From Pseudomonas graminis (GTDB lineage Bacteria; Pseudomonadota; Gammaproteobacteria; Pseudomonadales; Pseudomonadaceae): a stretch of DNA of 64,000 bases. Below are positions 57,399 to 64,000 of this stretch, one piece after another. Position 1 is the first letter of the stretch. Every line of letters starts with the position of its first letter. The translations under genes and the position numbers were made by a program. Where the stretch lies: assembly GCF_900111735.1 (NCBI RefSeq), contig NZ_FOHW01000006.1:1-64000 (forward strand), given 5' to 3'. The notes under the pieces are model-generated. The model was given only the letters and a program-made list of their open reading frames with translations. It was not told the DNA's origin and ran no database searches.

Positions 57399-58580
57399 TC
57401 ATTCCAGCGCTGAGGCAGGACCAAAGAATTCGTAATGCGTTTGCACATCGGGTACACCCGCCGCTTTCAATTGACGCTTGATCGCAGCCATGAAGCCTTT
57501 GGGCCCCAGAAAGTAGGCGTCAACATCCCGGTTCTGCGGAAGCCACTGTTCCAGCCGCGCCTGATCGAGAAGCCCTGTCCCATGAGGGGCGGGGCTTACG
57601 CCATCATCTTCCGCGTAGCAATAGAAACGCTTGAGCTGCGGATGCCGAGTGGCAAGGTTTTCGATCCAGTCGCGAAACGCGTGAACCGAGCCATTGCGCG
57701 CACAGTGGATGAAATGGATCGGGCGCTGGCTCTGCAGCGCGGCCTCCAGCATCGTCAGGGTCGGGGTGATGCCAACGCCGCCGCTGATCAGCACCAGCGG
57801 CTTGTCGCTGTCGGTCAGGGTGAATTCGCCTGACGGCGGAAACAGATTGATGCTGTGCCCCAACTGCAGGTGATCGTGAAGGTAATTGGAGGCAACGCCG
57901 CCAGGCTCGCGCTTGACGCTGATGCGGTACTGATTGTTCCCCACAAGCGCTGAGAGCGAGTAGTTGCGGCGGATTTCTTCACCTTCCACCTGCAACTGCA
58001 GACCGATGTACTGGCCGGCCGTGAATTGGAGAATCGGCTCGCCGTCTGATGGCGCGAAGTAGAACGAGGTAATTTCTGCGCTCTCCGGTGTTTTGCCGAC
58101 GACCTTGAATTCACGCGCGCCACGCCAGCCACCCACTGCCCTGGCCTTATCGTCGTAGATGGTTTTTTCTGCGCCAATCAAAATATCGGCGAGTTGGCCG
58201 TAAGCGTTGCCCCACGCGGTAATCACCTCGTCAGTGGCGATCTCGGCACCCAACACTTCGCGAATGGACTCAAGCAGGCATTCCCCGACGAGAGGATAGT
58301 GCTCGGGCAGGATCTGCAAAGCCACGTGCTTGTTGATGATCCTGGCAACCAGATCGCCTAGCTCATCAAGCTGATCGATGTGCCGCGCATACATCAATAC
58401 GCCGTTGGCCAATGCGCGTGGCTGATCGCCAGTGGCCTGGTGCGCCTGATTGAACAGAGGACGTACCTGCGGATATCGATCGAGCAGCATTTTGTAGAAG
58501 TGAGTAATCAGCGCCTCTCCCCCGCTTTCCAGCAGTGGCACTGTCGACTTGACGATGGCACGATCCGATGCAGACAACAT
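57399..58580 (-). CDS. hmp: Flavohemoglobin nitric oxide dioxygenase
   Basis: 393-residue cytoplasmic protein detoxifying NO to nitrate with O2 and NAD(P)H. The globin domain (1-140) has distal Tyr29 and proximal heme His85 at the E. coli positions. The FAD domain shows RNYSLSALVGNNQYRISVKR and GVASNYLHDHL, and the NAD domain shows VLISGGVGITPTLTMLEAAL and the C-terminal HYEFFGPA. ATG at 58580 follows CAGGAG. Upstream are three GTCA-N3-TGAC sites and a sigma-54 type promoter, so it is probably activated by an FhpR/NorR regulator encoded elsewhere. Confidence 0.96.
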   Translation of the reverse strand: MLSASDRAIVKSTVPLLESGGEALITHFYKMLLDRYPQVRPLFNQAHQATGDQPRALANGVLMYARHIDQLDELGDLVARIINKHVALQILPEHYPLVGECLLESIREVLGAEIATDEVITAWGNAYGQLADILIGAEKTIYDDKARAVGGWRGAREFKVVGKTPESAEITSFYFAPSDGEPILQFTAGQYIGLQLQVEGEEIRRNYSLSALVGNNQYRISVKREPGGVASNYLHDHLQLGHSINLFPPSGEFTLTDSDKPLVLISGGVGITPTLTMLEAALQSQRPIHFIHCARNGSVHAFRDWIENLATRHPQLKRFYCYAEDDGVSPAPHGTGLLDQARLEQWLPQNRDVDAYFLGPKGFMAAIKRQLKAAGVPDVQTHYEFFGPASALE

Positions 58581-58622
58581 AGAAAACTCCTGAGATGTGA
58601 TGAAAAAGCGATACCTCAGCAG

Positions 58623-58638
58623 TTCATGAACCGTGCCA
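58623..58638 (-). promoter_or_regulatory. Candidate sigma-54 promoter of hmp
   Basis: On the minus strand TGGCACGGTTCATGAA fits the -24/-12 consensus TGGCACR-N4-TTGCW at -24 fully and at -12 partly (T, G and the final A). Transcription would begin about 30 bases before the hmp ATG, and NorR-type sites lie 42-97 bases further upstream, the expected enhancer distance. Confidence 0.55.
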
Positions 58639-58679
58639 GTTGCGCGAGGCCCTGAAACCGGCCACCGCGACGATACCAA

Positions 58680-58735
58680 GTCATTTTGACTCCTGGCATT
58701 GCATGTCAAAATGACCCTGACGTGGTCAATTTGAC
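58680..58735. promoter_or_regulatory. Three NorR/FhpR-type binding sites GTCA-N3-TGAC
   Basis: GTCATTTTGAC at 58680-58690, GTCAAAATGAC at 58705-58715 and GTCAATTTGAC at 58725-58735 are three near-perfect copies of the GT-N7-AC enhancer motif bound by NorR and its Pseudomonas flavohemoglobin homologue FhpR. Three sites upstream of a sigma-54 promoter is the known layout for NO-responsive control. Confidence 0.78.
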
Positions 58736-58867
58736 CGGGCAGGATTTGCACCGAAATGAGCCTTCAGGCCTAAAGGGTTAAAGCCTGACATCGGCAGGTC
58801 GATAAACCGTCATCGAAAGCTGTTGGCCGAACCCACACGGCCAGGCAACGCATCACAGAAGGTTTAT

Positions 58868-59764
58868 ATGTCAAAGAACGTCCGCGCAGATTCACTCTCG
58901 CTTCTGCTGTTCACGTTACGCAGCGGAAAGCTGATGGCGATCAACCTGCTCAAGGTCAGTGAAATCATTCCCTGCCCTCCCCTCACGCGTCTGCCGGAGT
59001 CTCACCCACACGTCAAAGGGGTCGCGACCTTGCGTGGCAATCCGCTGTCGGTGATTGACCTGAGCCGCGCCATTGGCGAGCGTCCGTTGGTCGACCCGGA
59101 CGGCGGCTGCCTGATCGTTACCGACGTCAGCCGCTCCAAGCAGGGGTTGCACGTGCAGGCCGTCAGCAAGATCGTTCACTGCCTGACTACTGACATTCGC
59201 CCGCCGCCCTTTGGCTCCGGCAACAAGTCGTTCATCACCGGCGTGACGCAGGTGGACGGGACACTGGTTCAGGTGCTGGATATCGAGAAGGTCATTCACG
59301 GCATCGCCCCGGCGCGGATCGTCGCCGAACGCGCCGAACTGAGTGCCGATGACGCCAAAGTGCTGGCCAAAGCGCGCATCCTGGTGGTTGATGACAGCCA
59401 AGTGGCGCTGCAACAATCGGTGATCACCCTGCGGAATCTGGGCCTTGAATGCCATACCGCCCGAAGCGCGCGCGAGGCCATCGATCAACTGCTTGAACTG
59501 CAAGGCACCGCACAGCAGATCAACGTTCTCGTGTCCGACATCGAGATGTCGGAGATGGACGGCTACGCGCTCACCCGCACACTTCGGGAAACCCCGGATT
59601 TCCAGGAGCTGTACGTGCTGCTGCACACCTCACTGGACAGCGCGATGAATGCCGAGAAAGCCAATGCTGCCGGCGCCAACGCTGTTCTGACCAAGTTCTC
59701 CTCGCCCGAGCTGACACGATGCTTGATCGAAGCCGCCCGCACGGTCGAAGCTCAGGGAATCTGA
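58868..59764 (+). CDS. cheV: CheV chemotaxis coupling protein (CheW-REC)
   Basis: 298-residue cytoplasmic protein. The CheW domain covers about residues 8-150 (LLLFTLRSGKLMAINLLKVS, VKGVATLRGNPLSVIDLSRA, FITGVTQVDGTLVQVLDIEK). The receiver domain covers about 168-298, with acidic pocket Asp175/Asp176, phosphorylation site Asp224 (LVSDIEMSEMDGYALTRTL), and switch residues LHTSL and LTKFSSPEL. CheV links receptors to CheA and can be phosphorylated for adaptation. ATG at 58868 has AGAAGG upstream. Confidence 0.92.
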   Translation: MSKNVRADSLSLLLFTLRSGKLMAINLLKVSEIIPCPPLTRLPESHPHVKGVATLRGNPLSVIDLSRAIGERPLVDPDGGCLIVTDVSRSKQGLHVQAVSKIVHCLTTDIRPPPFGSGNKSFITGVTQVDGTLVQVLDIEKVIHGIAPARIVAERAELSADDAKVLAKARILVVDDSQVALQQSVITLRNLGLECHTARSAREAIDQLLELQGTAQQINVLVSDIEMSEMDGYALTRTLRETPDFQELYVLLHTSLDSAMNAEKANAAGANAVLTKFSSPELTRCLIEAARTVEAQGI

Positions 59765-60267
59765 GACCTGCCGCAGGCGATGCCTCCACCGCGCATTACT
59801 GGCTGATGCGCCGCGAACTCGGCCCGGGCCTCGATGATCCGCGCTGGCCCGGCCCCGTGCGCCTCGTTGAGCTCACTGCGCAGAACGCCTTGGCGGTTCA
59901 TCAATTGCTGGCGCTGGGACGCGAGTACAGCGGCGGGCAGGTCGCGGACTATGCCACTTGGCTGAATGCCTTCGAGACTGATCCCGAGTTTGATCAGGCG
60001 CTGTGCTTCGTTGTGGAGGATGCTCTGGGCGTCGTGGCCGTTGCGCAATGCTGGACCAGCGCGTTCATTCGCAATCTGGTGGTTCACCCGCGCGCGCACC
60101 GTCAGGGCTTGGGACTGGCTTTGCTGAACCAGTTGTTCGCGGTCTTCCGCCAGCGCGGCGAAGGCTATGTCGATCTCAAGGTGATGGAAAGCAATCTGGG
60201 TGCACGCCGGCTGTATGAGCGCGCTGGTATGCAATATATTCAGCGCCACGAACTCGAACCGCGCTGA
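59719..60267 (+). CDS. GNAT-family N-acetyltransferase
   Basis: 182-residue acetyltransferase. The acetyl-CoA fold is seen in SAFIRNLVVHPRAHRQGLGLALLNQLFAVF (R/Q-x2-G-x-G/A motif A) and VMESNLGARRLYERAGMQYI (motif B). The N-terminal HYWLMRRELGPGLDDPRWPG segment is conserved in related proteins, so the start must precede the ATG at 59806; the ATG at 59719, overlapping cheV by 46 bases, is the only ATG that includes it, but a start at the CTG or another rare codon nearer 59760 is possible. Substrate unknown. Confidence 0.7.
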   Translation: MLDRSRPHGRSSGNLRPAAGDASTAHYWLMRRELGPGLDDPRWPGPVRLVELTAQNALAVHQLLALGREYSGGQVADYATWLNAFETDPEFDQALCFVVEDALGVVAVAQCWTSAFIRNLVVHPRAHRQGLGLALLNQLFAVFRQRGEGYVDLKVMESNLGARRLYERAGMQYIQRHELEPR

Positions 60268-60315
60268 ATCTGCGCCGAGACGTGTTTCCCCCTCATGCCA
60301 TGGAGAGCCCCACCC

Positions 60316-60642
60316 ATGAAGATGCACACCGCGTTGTTACTCGTTCTAACCGCCTGCGCTGCTGGCCAGGCCAATGCCTCCAGCCCGGACGCCTGGACCG
60401 CCTTCAACAAAACCCTGGTCGACAGTTGTATCAGCGCCAGCTCTTTAAAGAACGCAAAACCCGCCGGCGCCGATGCGGCTTTCGATGACAGCGTCGGCTT
60501 CAACGCACTGTTGATCAAAGGCCAGTACAAGCAGGCGTTCATGAAGAACAAGACCGGCACAGAGCTGTGCCTCTATGACCGCAAGAACAAGAAAGCGCTG
60601 ATTACCGAGTGGGATAACGTCACCACGTTGCCGAAAAAGTAA
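60316..60642 (+). CDS. Small exported protein of unknown function
   Basis: 108-residue periplasmic protein. The signal peptide MKMHTALLLVLTACAAGQANA ends in a QANA cleavage site. The mature part (DAWTAFNKTLVDSCISASSL, SVGFNALLIKGQYKQAFMKN, GTELCLYDRKNKKALITEWD) has two cysteines that could form a disulfide. ATG at 60316 follows GGAG. I recognise no family by name; similar small secreted proteins are common in Pseudomonas. Confidence 0.62.
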   Translation: MKMHTALLLVLTACAAGQANASSPDAWTAFNKTLVDSCISASSLKNAKPAGADAAFDDSVGFNALLIKGQYKQAFMKNKTGTELCLYDRKNKKALITEWDNVTTLPKK

Positions 60643-60834
60643 GGCGACTTGCGCTCGGAGCGTTCGCGACTTGAGCTAATAAGGCGGGATGAATCCCACA
60701 GCAACCGTCGCCTCCGAGCCCCCCCTTCCGATTGGAGCGTGCCTGATCGCATCTATGTGCGCGACCGCGAGTTGATGACATCGGCCAAGGTCACGCCTGC
60801 GGAGTTCGTGCAGCGCGCGCCAGCGAAAATGTAA

Positions 60835-61077
60835 TCAGCGCTTGCCCATCGAACGACGCGTGCCTGATGGCGCAACGCCCGGACGCTTGTCGTGGTTGGA
60901 TTTGCCAGAGCCTTTGTAGTGCTGCTGATCCTTCTTCGCCTGCAACAGCTCGCCCGGTTTGAACGGGAAGCTGAATGCCGGGATCGCAGGTTTTGTATCT
61001 GTCGCCGCAGCGTTGGCGTCGACCGAAGCGTGCGATTCACGATCATCAGGAGCAGGCGTGTGTTCGGGGGTGGTCAT
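60835..61077 (-). CDS. Small conserved basic protein of unknown function
   Basis: 80-residue soluble protein starting MTTPEHTPAPDDRESHASVD, an acidic disordered N-terminus, then PAIPAFSFPFKPGELLQAKK and a basic tail DQQHYKGSGKSNHDKRPGVAPSGTRRSMGK. The ATG at 61077 is chosen because upstream codons look non-coding. The FPFKPGELLQAKK segment is seen in a small protein widespread in Pseudomonas; no function known to me. Confidence 0.55.
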   Translation of the reverse strand: MTTPEHTPAPDDRESHASVDANAAATDTKPAIPAFSFPFKPGELLQAKKDQQHYKGSGKSNHDKRPGVAPSGTRRSMGKR

Positions 61078-61186
61078 GGAAGCTCCGGGATAGCAGACGG
61101 TCGAGAATACGGGCGGCGCCCGAGGGCCGCGCAGCATACCTGAATCGCCAACGGATCGCTTCTGCCAACAGACCGACTGCGCGCAC

Positions 61187-62179
61187 CTATTTGTAGAACA
61201 GATCCACCATCACTTCCGCTGAAAACGGGCCCGCGGTCGGCGTGCTGGTTTGCCACAGCAGTTCGGCGTTGAAGTCCGCCGTCTCCGAGTAATTGCCCTC
61301 CAGCAGGTCGGTCAGGTGGAAGGGTTCGAGGAACGGCACAGGCGAGCCGTCGCGGGCATGGGTGATGCGAACGCCGATGCTGTCGTTGTTGACCGGCACC
61401 AGTACGTCGCCCTTGAGTATCCCGGACACCGGCGTGATGCGCGCATTGAGGCTGAAAGGTGATTCGCAGGTGCGGCTGGTCGCCAGAGCGAAGCGTTGAA
61501 AGGTGGCGACTTCTCCCACCCGTACGTTTCGGATGGCGACGTCGCCGAAATCCACGGTCTCGGGCATGACTCGCAATTCAGCGTCGCAGGCCACGAATCG
61601 CAATCCCCCAAGGTTGTTGATGACGTAGCTCAGCGTGCGGTCAGGCCCCGGACTCTGCCCGCTTCTGCCATCGAGCTGGAACATCCGATAGTCGTGCAGG
61701 CCACTCGCGACCCCGGAGGGCGGGGTCGGTCCGTACTTCTGGATGAACACTGAAAACGGCAGGTTGAACGTGACGCTCGGACACGCCGAGCTTGCGTCGA
61801 TGCAGGCCGGTGCTTGCTGCTGCGTGGGAATGCGTCCGCTGGTTTGCACGAAATCAACGCCACTCAACGTGAGCCCGGCGCGAATCCCCTGTCCGATCTG
61901 CAGGTTGTCAGGGTTCAGATCAATGAACACATCCTCGGGGCCGCCCGGTTCGTCCCTCGCACATTCGACGGCAAGGTTCAGTCGCTCCGAGCGCCAGACT
62001 GCGCTGCCATCGGGCAGATTAGCCGGGATGGCGACGGTGCTGCCGAGGTCCGCGCGAACCACTGAATCGCCAGCGCCCTGGGTTTTGCAGGTCAGCGCCA
62101 GTGCGCAGCCGGGCATCAACAGCATCAGCAGCGGCGTCGCCAGCGACGTCAGCCACCCTCGGAGGATGGGTCTTTTCAT
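61187..62179 (-). CDS. Fimbrial tip/minor pilin protein of a chaperone-usher system
   Basis: 330-residue exported protein with a signal peptide ending CALA (MKRPILRGWLTSLATPLLML). The C-terminal half (SRTCESPFSLNARITPVSGI, IGVRITHARDGSPVPFLEPF, ETADFNAELLWQTSTPTAGP) is a pilin fold ending in the hydrophobic donor-binding strand motif VMVDLFYK with the penultimate aromatic typical of fimbrial subunits. The N-terminal half is a probable adhesin or second domain. One base after the chaperone stop. Confidence 0.75.
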   Translation of the reverse strand: MKRPILRGWLTSLATPLLMLLMPGCALALTCKTQGAGDSVVRADLGSTVAIPANLPDGSAVWRSERLNLAVECARDEPGGPEDVFIDLNPDNLQIGQGIRAGLTLSGVDFVQTSGRIPTQQQAPACIDASSACPSVTFNLPFSVFIQKYGPTPPSGVASGLHDYRMFQLDGRSGQSPGPDRTLSYVINNLGGLRFVACDAELRVMPETVDFGDVAIRNVRVGEVATFQRFALATSRTCESPFSLNARITPVSGILKGDVLVPVNNDSIGVRITHARDGSPVPFLEPFHLTDLLEGNYSETADFNAELLWQTSTPTAGPFSAEVMVDLFYK

Positions 62180-62180
62180 G

Positions 62181-62960
62181 TCAGCATTTCCCTATGGGTG
62201 AGTGTGAATCGGGCGTGCGCAGCGGCACCGTGAATGGCTGCCCTCCCTGAAGCGGCGCGCAGTAATCGCGTTGACCGCCGTAATCGGTCATGGCCTTGAA
62301 GCTCAAGGTGTCGGGCACTGGGAGCTTTGTGCCGAGGACAGGCACGGCCAGTGATGCGTCCGAAAAAGGCGACAGCAACCGGTGATCTGCGATCTCGATT
62401 CCATTGACGCGCAGGTCCACCAGCGAAACGTGATACGGGGTCGGGTTGCGCACCGAAAGCGTGGCGTCCGCCGAGGGGGCGCGTTGCCAGAGCAACCTTT
62501 GCGCCGCGTCTGCCGGGTCGCCGACCAACCCCGCCGGGCGGTAAAACACGTTAATGCGCTGGCGAATCGCGATGCTCAACTGCTGAGCCGCCGGGCTGCG
62601 CCGAGGGATTTCCAGCACAAACAGGTGCAGCATCGATTCCCGGTCCTGGGGCATGCCGATGCCTTCATACAGCAGGCGCAGCGTCTGCTTGCCCTTGGCC
62701 GGGATGCGCACCAAGTGCGGGGTCAACGCGAACGGCAGATCAGCGGCGCGCCCATCGGCGGGTTGATCGTCGCCACGGGGCGCATCGAGCCAAGCCTGAA
62801 TCAGGGTCTCGGCGTCCCTGCGGTTGCTGACCTCAATGGTCGCCTCGTTGTCGCCACCGTCAACGATCAACCGCGTGCCTGACAGCGACACCGCGCCTTG
62901 GGCCATTCCGCCGATCACGGCCAGAAATAACCCTGACAGACAGGCACGTTTCACAGGCAT
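62181..62960 (-). CDS. Periplasmic pilus assembly chaperone
   Basis: 259-residue PapD-like chaperone. Signal peptide MPVKRACLSGLFLAVIGGMAQG, then AVSLSGTRLIVDGGDNEATIEVSN (strand with the conserved Arg), IQAWLDAPRG, ALTPHLVRIPAKGKQTLRLL and IRQRINVFYRPAGLVG, the chaperone signature. The ATG at 62960 overlaps the usher end by ten bases, which also provides the ribosome binding region. It folds and delivers the fimbrial subunits of this operon. Confidence 0.88.
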   Translation of the reverse strand: MPVKRACLSGLFLAVIGGMAQGAVSLSGTRLIVDGGDNEATIEVSNRRDAETLIQAWLDAPRGDDQPADGRAADLPFALTPHLVRIPAKGKQTLRLLYEGIGMPQDRESMLHLFVLEIPRRSPAAQQLSIAIRQRINVFYRPAGLVGDPADAAQRLLWQRAPSADATLSVRNPTPYHVSLVDLRVNGIEIADHRLLSPFSDASLAVPVLGTKLPVPDTLSFKAMTDYGGQRDYCAPLQGGQPFTVPLRTPDSHSPIGKC

Positions 62961-64000
62961 TGCACCTTCAGGCGATCGTAACTGCGCTGGGCTTCTTTGG
63001 GCGGCAGAGCGAACGCGGCGCGGCACTGCTGATCGGTCCATTTGACGATGAGCTCGCCGCTTTCCCGCTCGCTCAACACCAGCGCCCGCCCGCTAGGGTC
63101 GACGGTTGCCAGCGGCTTGCCCTGTTCGTCTTCCACCGCCGCGCCCATTGGCAAGCCGCTGCCATCGGCTCGCACCAGTTCGAATTGCACACGCCGACCG
63201 ATTGCCGTGCGAAAGCTGATCAGGGGGGCAGCGCCGCGTCGAGGCACGACTTGATCCACGGCATTTTCCAGCTCGATATCGGCACCCAACCCACGGGTAT
63301 CGAGGTTGACCCAGTTGGTTCGATACGGCTGGGCATAAGGCAGGATCGCGTAGCCGTTGTCGGCGGTTTCGACGTTGCTGAAATTGCTCAATCGCGCACC
63401 GCTGACGCCCTTCACCTGCACCAGAGCGAAGGTATCGCCCAGGGGCTGACCAAAGTTCACCCCGTCGGCATGAGCAACCACCGAGCCTGCAGCGCCCATG
63501 CTCAGTGCCTGATAATCCCTGCCCTGCCCGTAGCCCGCGTCGAAACGCCCGTAGGCCGTAGTGGTGCTGAGCTTGCCGAACCCTGAAGACCCCGACTCAC
63601 TGTCGTGTCCCGCCTGTACCGAGTAGAAGCTGTCGCGGTCGTCGAAGATCTGGCCATTGAGCCCCGACTGCATGCTGGAGGCGCCGAAGCTGTCACGAAC
63701 GGCATTGCCGAATACCCGCGACGAACCGGAATCGCTCCCCAGCGGCAGGCTCACTGTCAGCGCGATGCGGTTGTCCGATTGACGTTCTCCGCTGCGCTCG
63801 AAAGTCTGGTTGCGCTCGACCGATACGCTATAGCTGAGGCTGCGCCAGGCCGAGTGCCACGACAGAAAAAGCTGGCGCGTCTTGCTGCCCCTGTCCCAGT
63901 AACGCTGCTCGGACCCGGTAAAGCTCAGCGACGCGGCCTGCTCCGGCAGCGATTGGGTCAGGCTGATCTCGAGGCGATCCTTGGCGCGCGCGCTGGCTGA
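62951..64000 (-). CDS. Fimbrial outer-membrane usher, C-terminal 349 codons
   Basis: Only the 3' part lies in the window; the frame is open to the right edge. It shows the late beta-barrel strands (RLEISLTQSLPEQAASLSFT, SDNRIALTVSLPLGSDSGSS), then FALVQVKGVSGARLSNFSNV, GYAILPYAQPYRTNWVNLDT and VPRRGAAPLISFRTAIGRRV of the C-terminal plug/CTD region, and the final CTD VDPSGRALVLSERESGELIV with KWTDQQCRAAFALPP. It secretes and assembles the fimbriae. Confidence 0.9.
   Translation of the reverse strand, partial: SASARAKDRLEISLTQSLPEQAASLSFTGSEQRYWDRGSKTRQLFLSWHSAWRSLSYSVSVERNQTFERSGERQSDNRIALTVSLPLGSDSGSSRVFGNAVRDSFGASSMQSGLNGQIFDDRDSFYSVQAGHDSESGSSGFGKLSTTTAYGRFDAGYGQGRDYQALSMGAAGSVVAHADGVNFGQPLGDTFALVQVKGVSGARLSNFSNVETADNGYAILPYAQPYRTNWVNLDTRGLGADIELENAVDQVVPRRGAAPLISFRTAIGRRVQFELVRADGSGLPMGAAVEDEQGKPLATVDPSGRALVLSERESGELIVKWTDQQCRAAFALPPKEAQRSYDRLKVQCL

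Noticed and set aside
60649..60834. 61-codon plus-strand frame between the small exported protein and the small basic protein gene
   Set aside because: No ribosome binding site, no recognisable composition or similarity; the 190-base gap otherwise shows nothing I can support.

Overview
The window is chromosomal DNA of a Pseudomonas, most likely of the fluorescens/syringae side of the genus. This is inferred from gene order and protein sequence (guaB-guaA, xseA, leuA, der-bamB-hisS-ispG-rodZ-pilF-rlmN-ndk, a complete isc operon, cysE-trmJ-suhB, secDF-yajC-tgt-queA, cyoABCDE) and from Pseudomonas-type REP palindromes. Most of it is conserved core genome. Accessory or decaying DNA sits at about 1-10 kb, 46-48.5 kb and 61-64 kb.

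Region by region. 1-8.1 kb: a catabolic cluster on the minus strand (semialdehyde dehydrogenase, D-malate/tartrate dehydrogenase, cupin, FAD amine oxidoreductase, HAD hydrolase, quaternary-amine binding protein) with a divergent LysR regulator. It contains a partial internal duplication and a UxaA-family remnant. 8.4-10.1 kb: a lipase-like lipoprotein and the C-terminal remains of a tyrosine integrase beside the 3' end of guaA. 10.1-16.4 kb: guaA, guaB, a zinc-ribbon protein, xseA and an M23 peptidase. 16.4-21.6 kb: a REPIN, a candidate leuA leader peptide, leuA, two paralogous FlxA-like coiled-coil proteins, and an omega-amidase/aminotransferase pair. 21.6-31 kb: der and the minus-strand run ndk, rlmN, pilF, rodZ, ispG, hisS, yfgM, bamB. 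31-36.7 kb: iscRSUA-hscBA-fdx-iscX with an IscR box over the promoter. 36.8-45.7 kb: cysE/trmJ, suhB, a glycine-zipper protein, and queA-tgt-yajC-secDF. 45.8 kb: tRNA-Leu(CAA). 46.0-47.35 kb: an Abi_2 (AbiF-like) HEPN gene preceded by a compact structured RNA with its own promoter and terminator, the whole bracketed by identical 35-bp REP copies; the protein frame carries one in-frame TGA. 47.4-48.5 kb: remains of a divergent SDR/LysR pair. 48.6-51.2 kb: DedA, a PheC-like protein and an unknown protein. 51.2-56.1 kb: cytochrome bo3 oxidase with heme O synthase. 56.5-60.3 kb: dsbB, a flavohemoglobin with NorR/FhpR-type sites and a sigma-54 promoter, cheV, and a GNAT acetyltransferase. 60.3-64 kb: small proteins and the end of a chaperone-usher fimbrial operon that runs off the right edge.

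Functional links. The isc operon supplies Fe-S clusters to the IspG and RlmN encoded nearby. queA and tgt make queuosine in tRNA. yajC, secD and secF form the Sec accessory complex, and yfgM and bamB act on outer-membrane protein biogenesis. The strongest candidate for a less familiar system is the structured RNA plus Abi_2 HEPN protein cassette at 46.05-47.35 kb.
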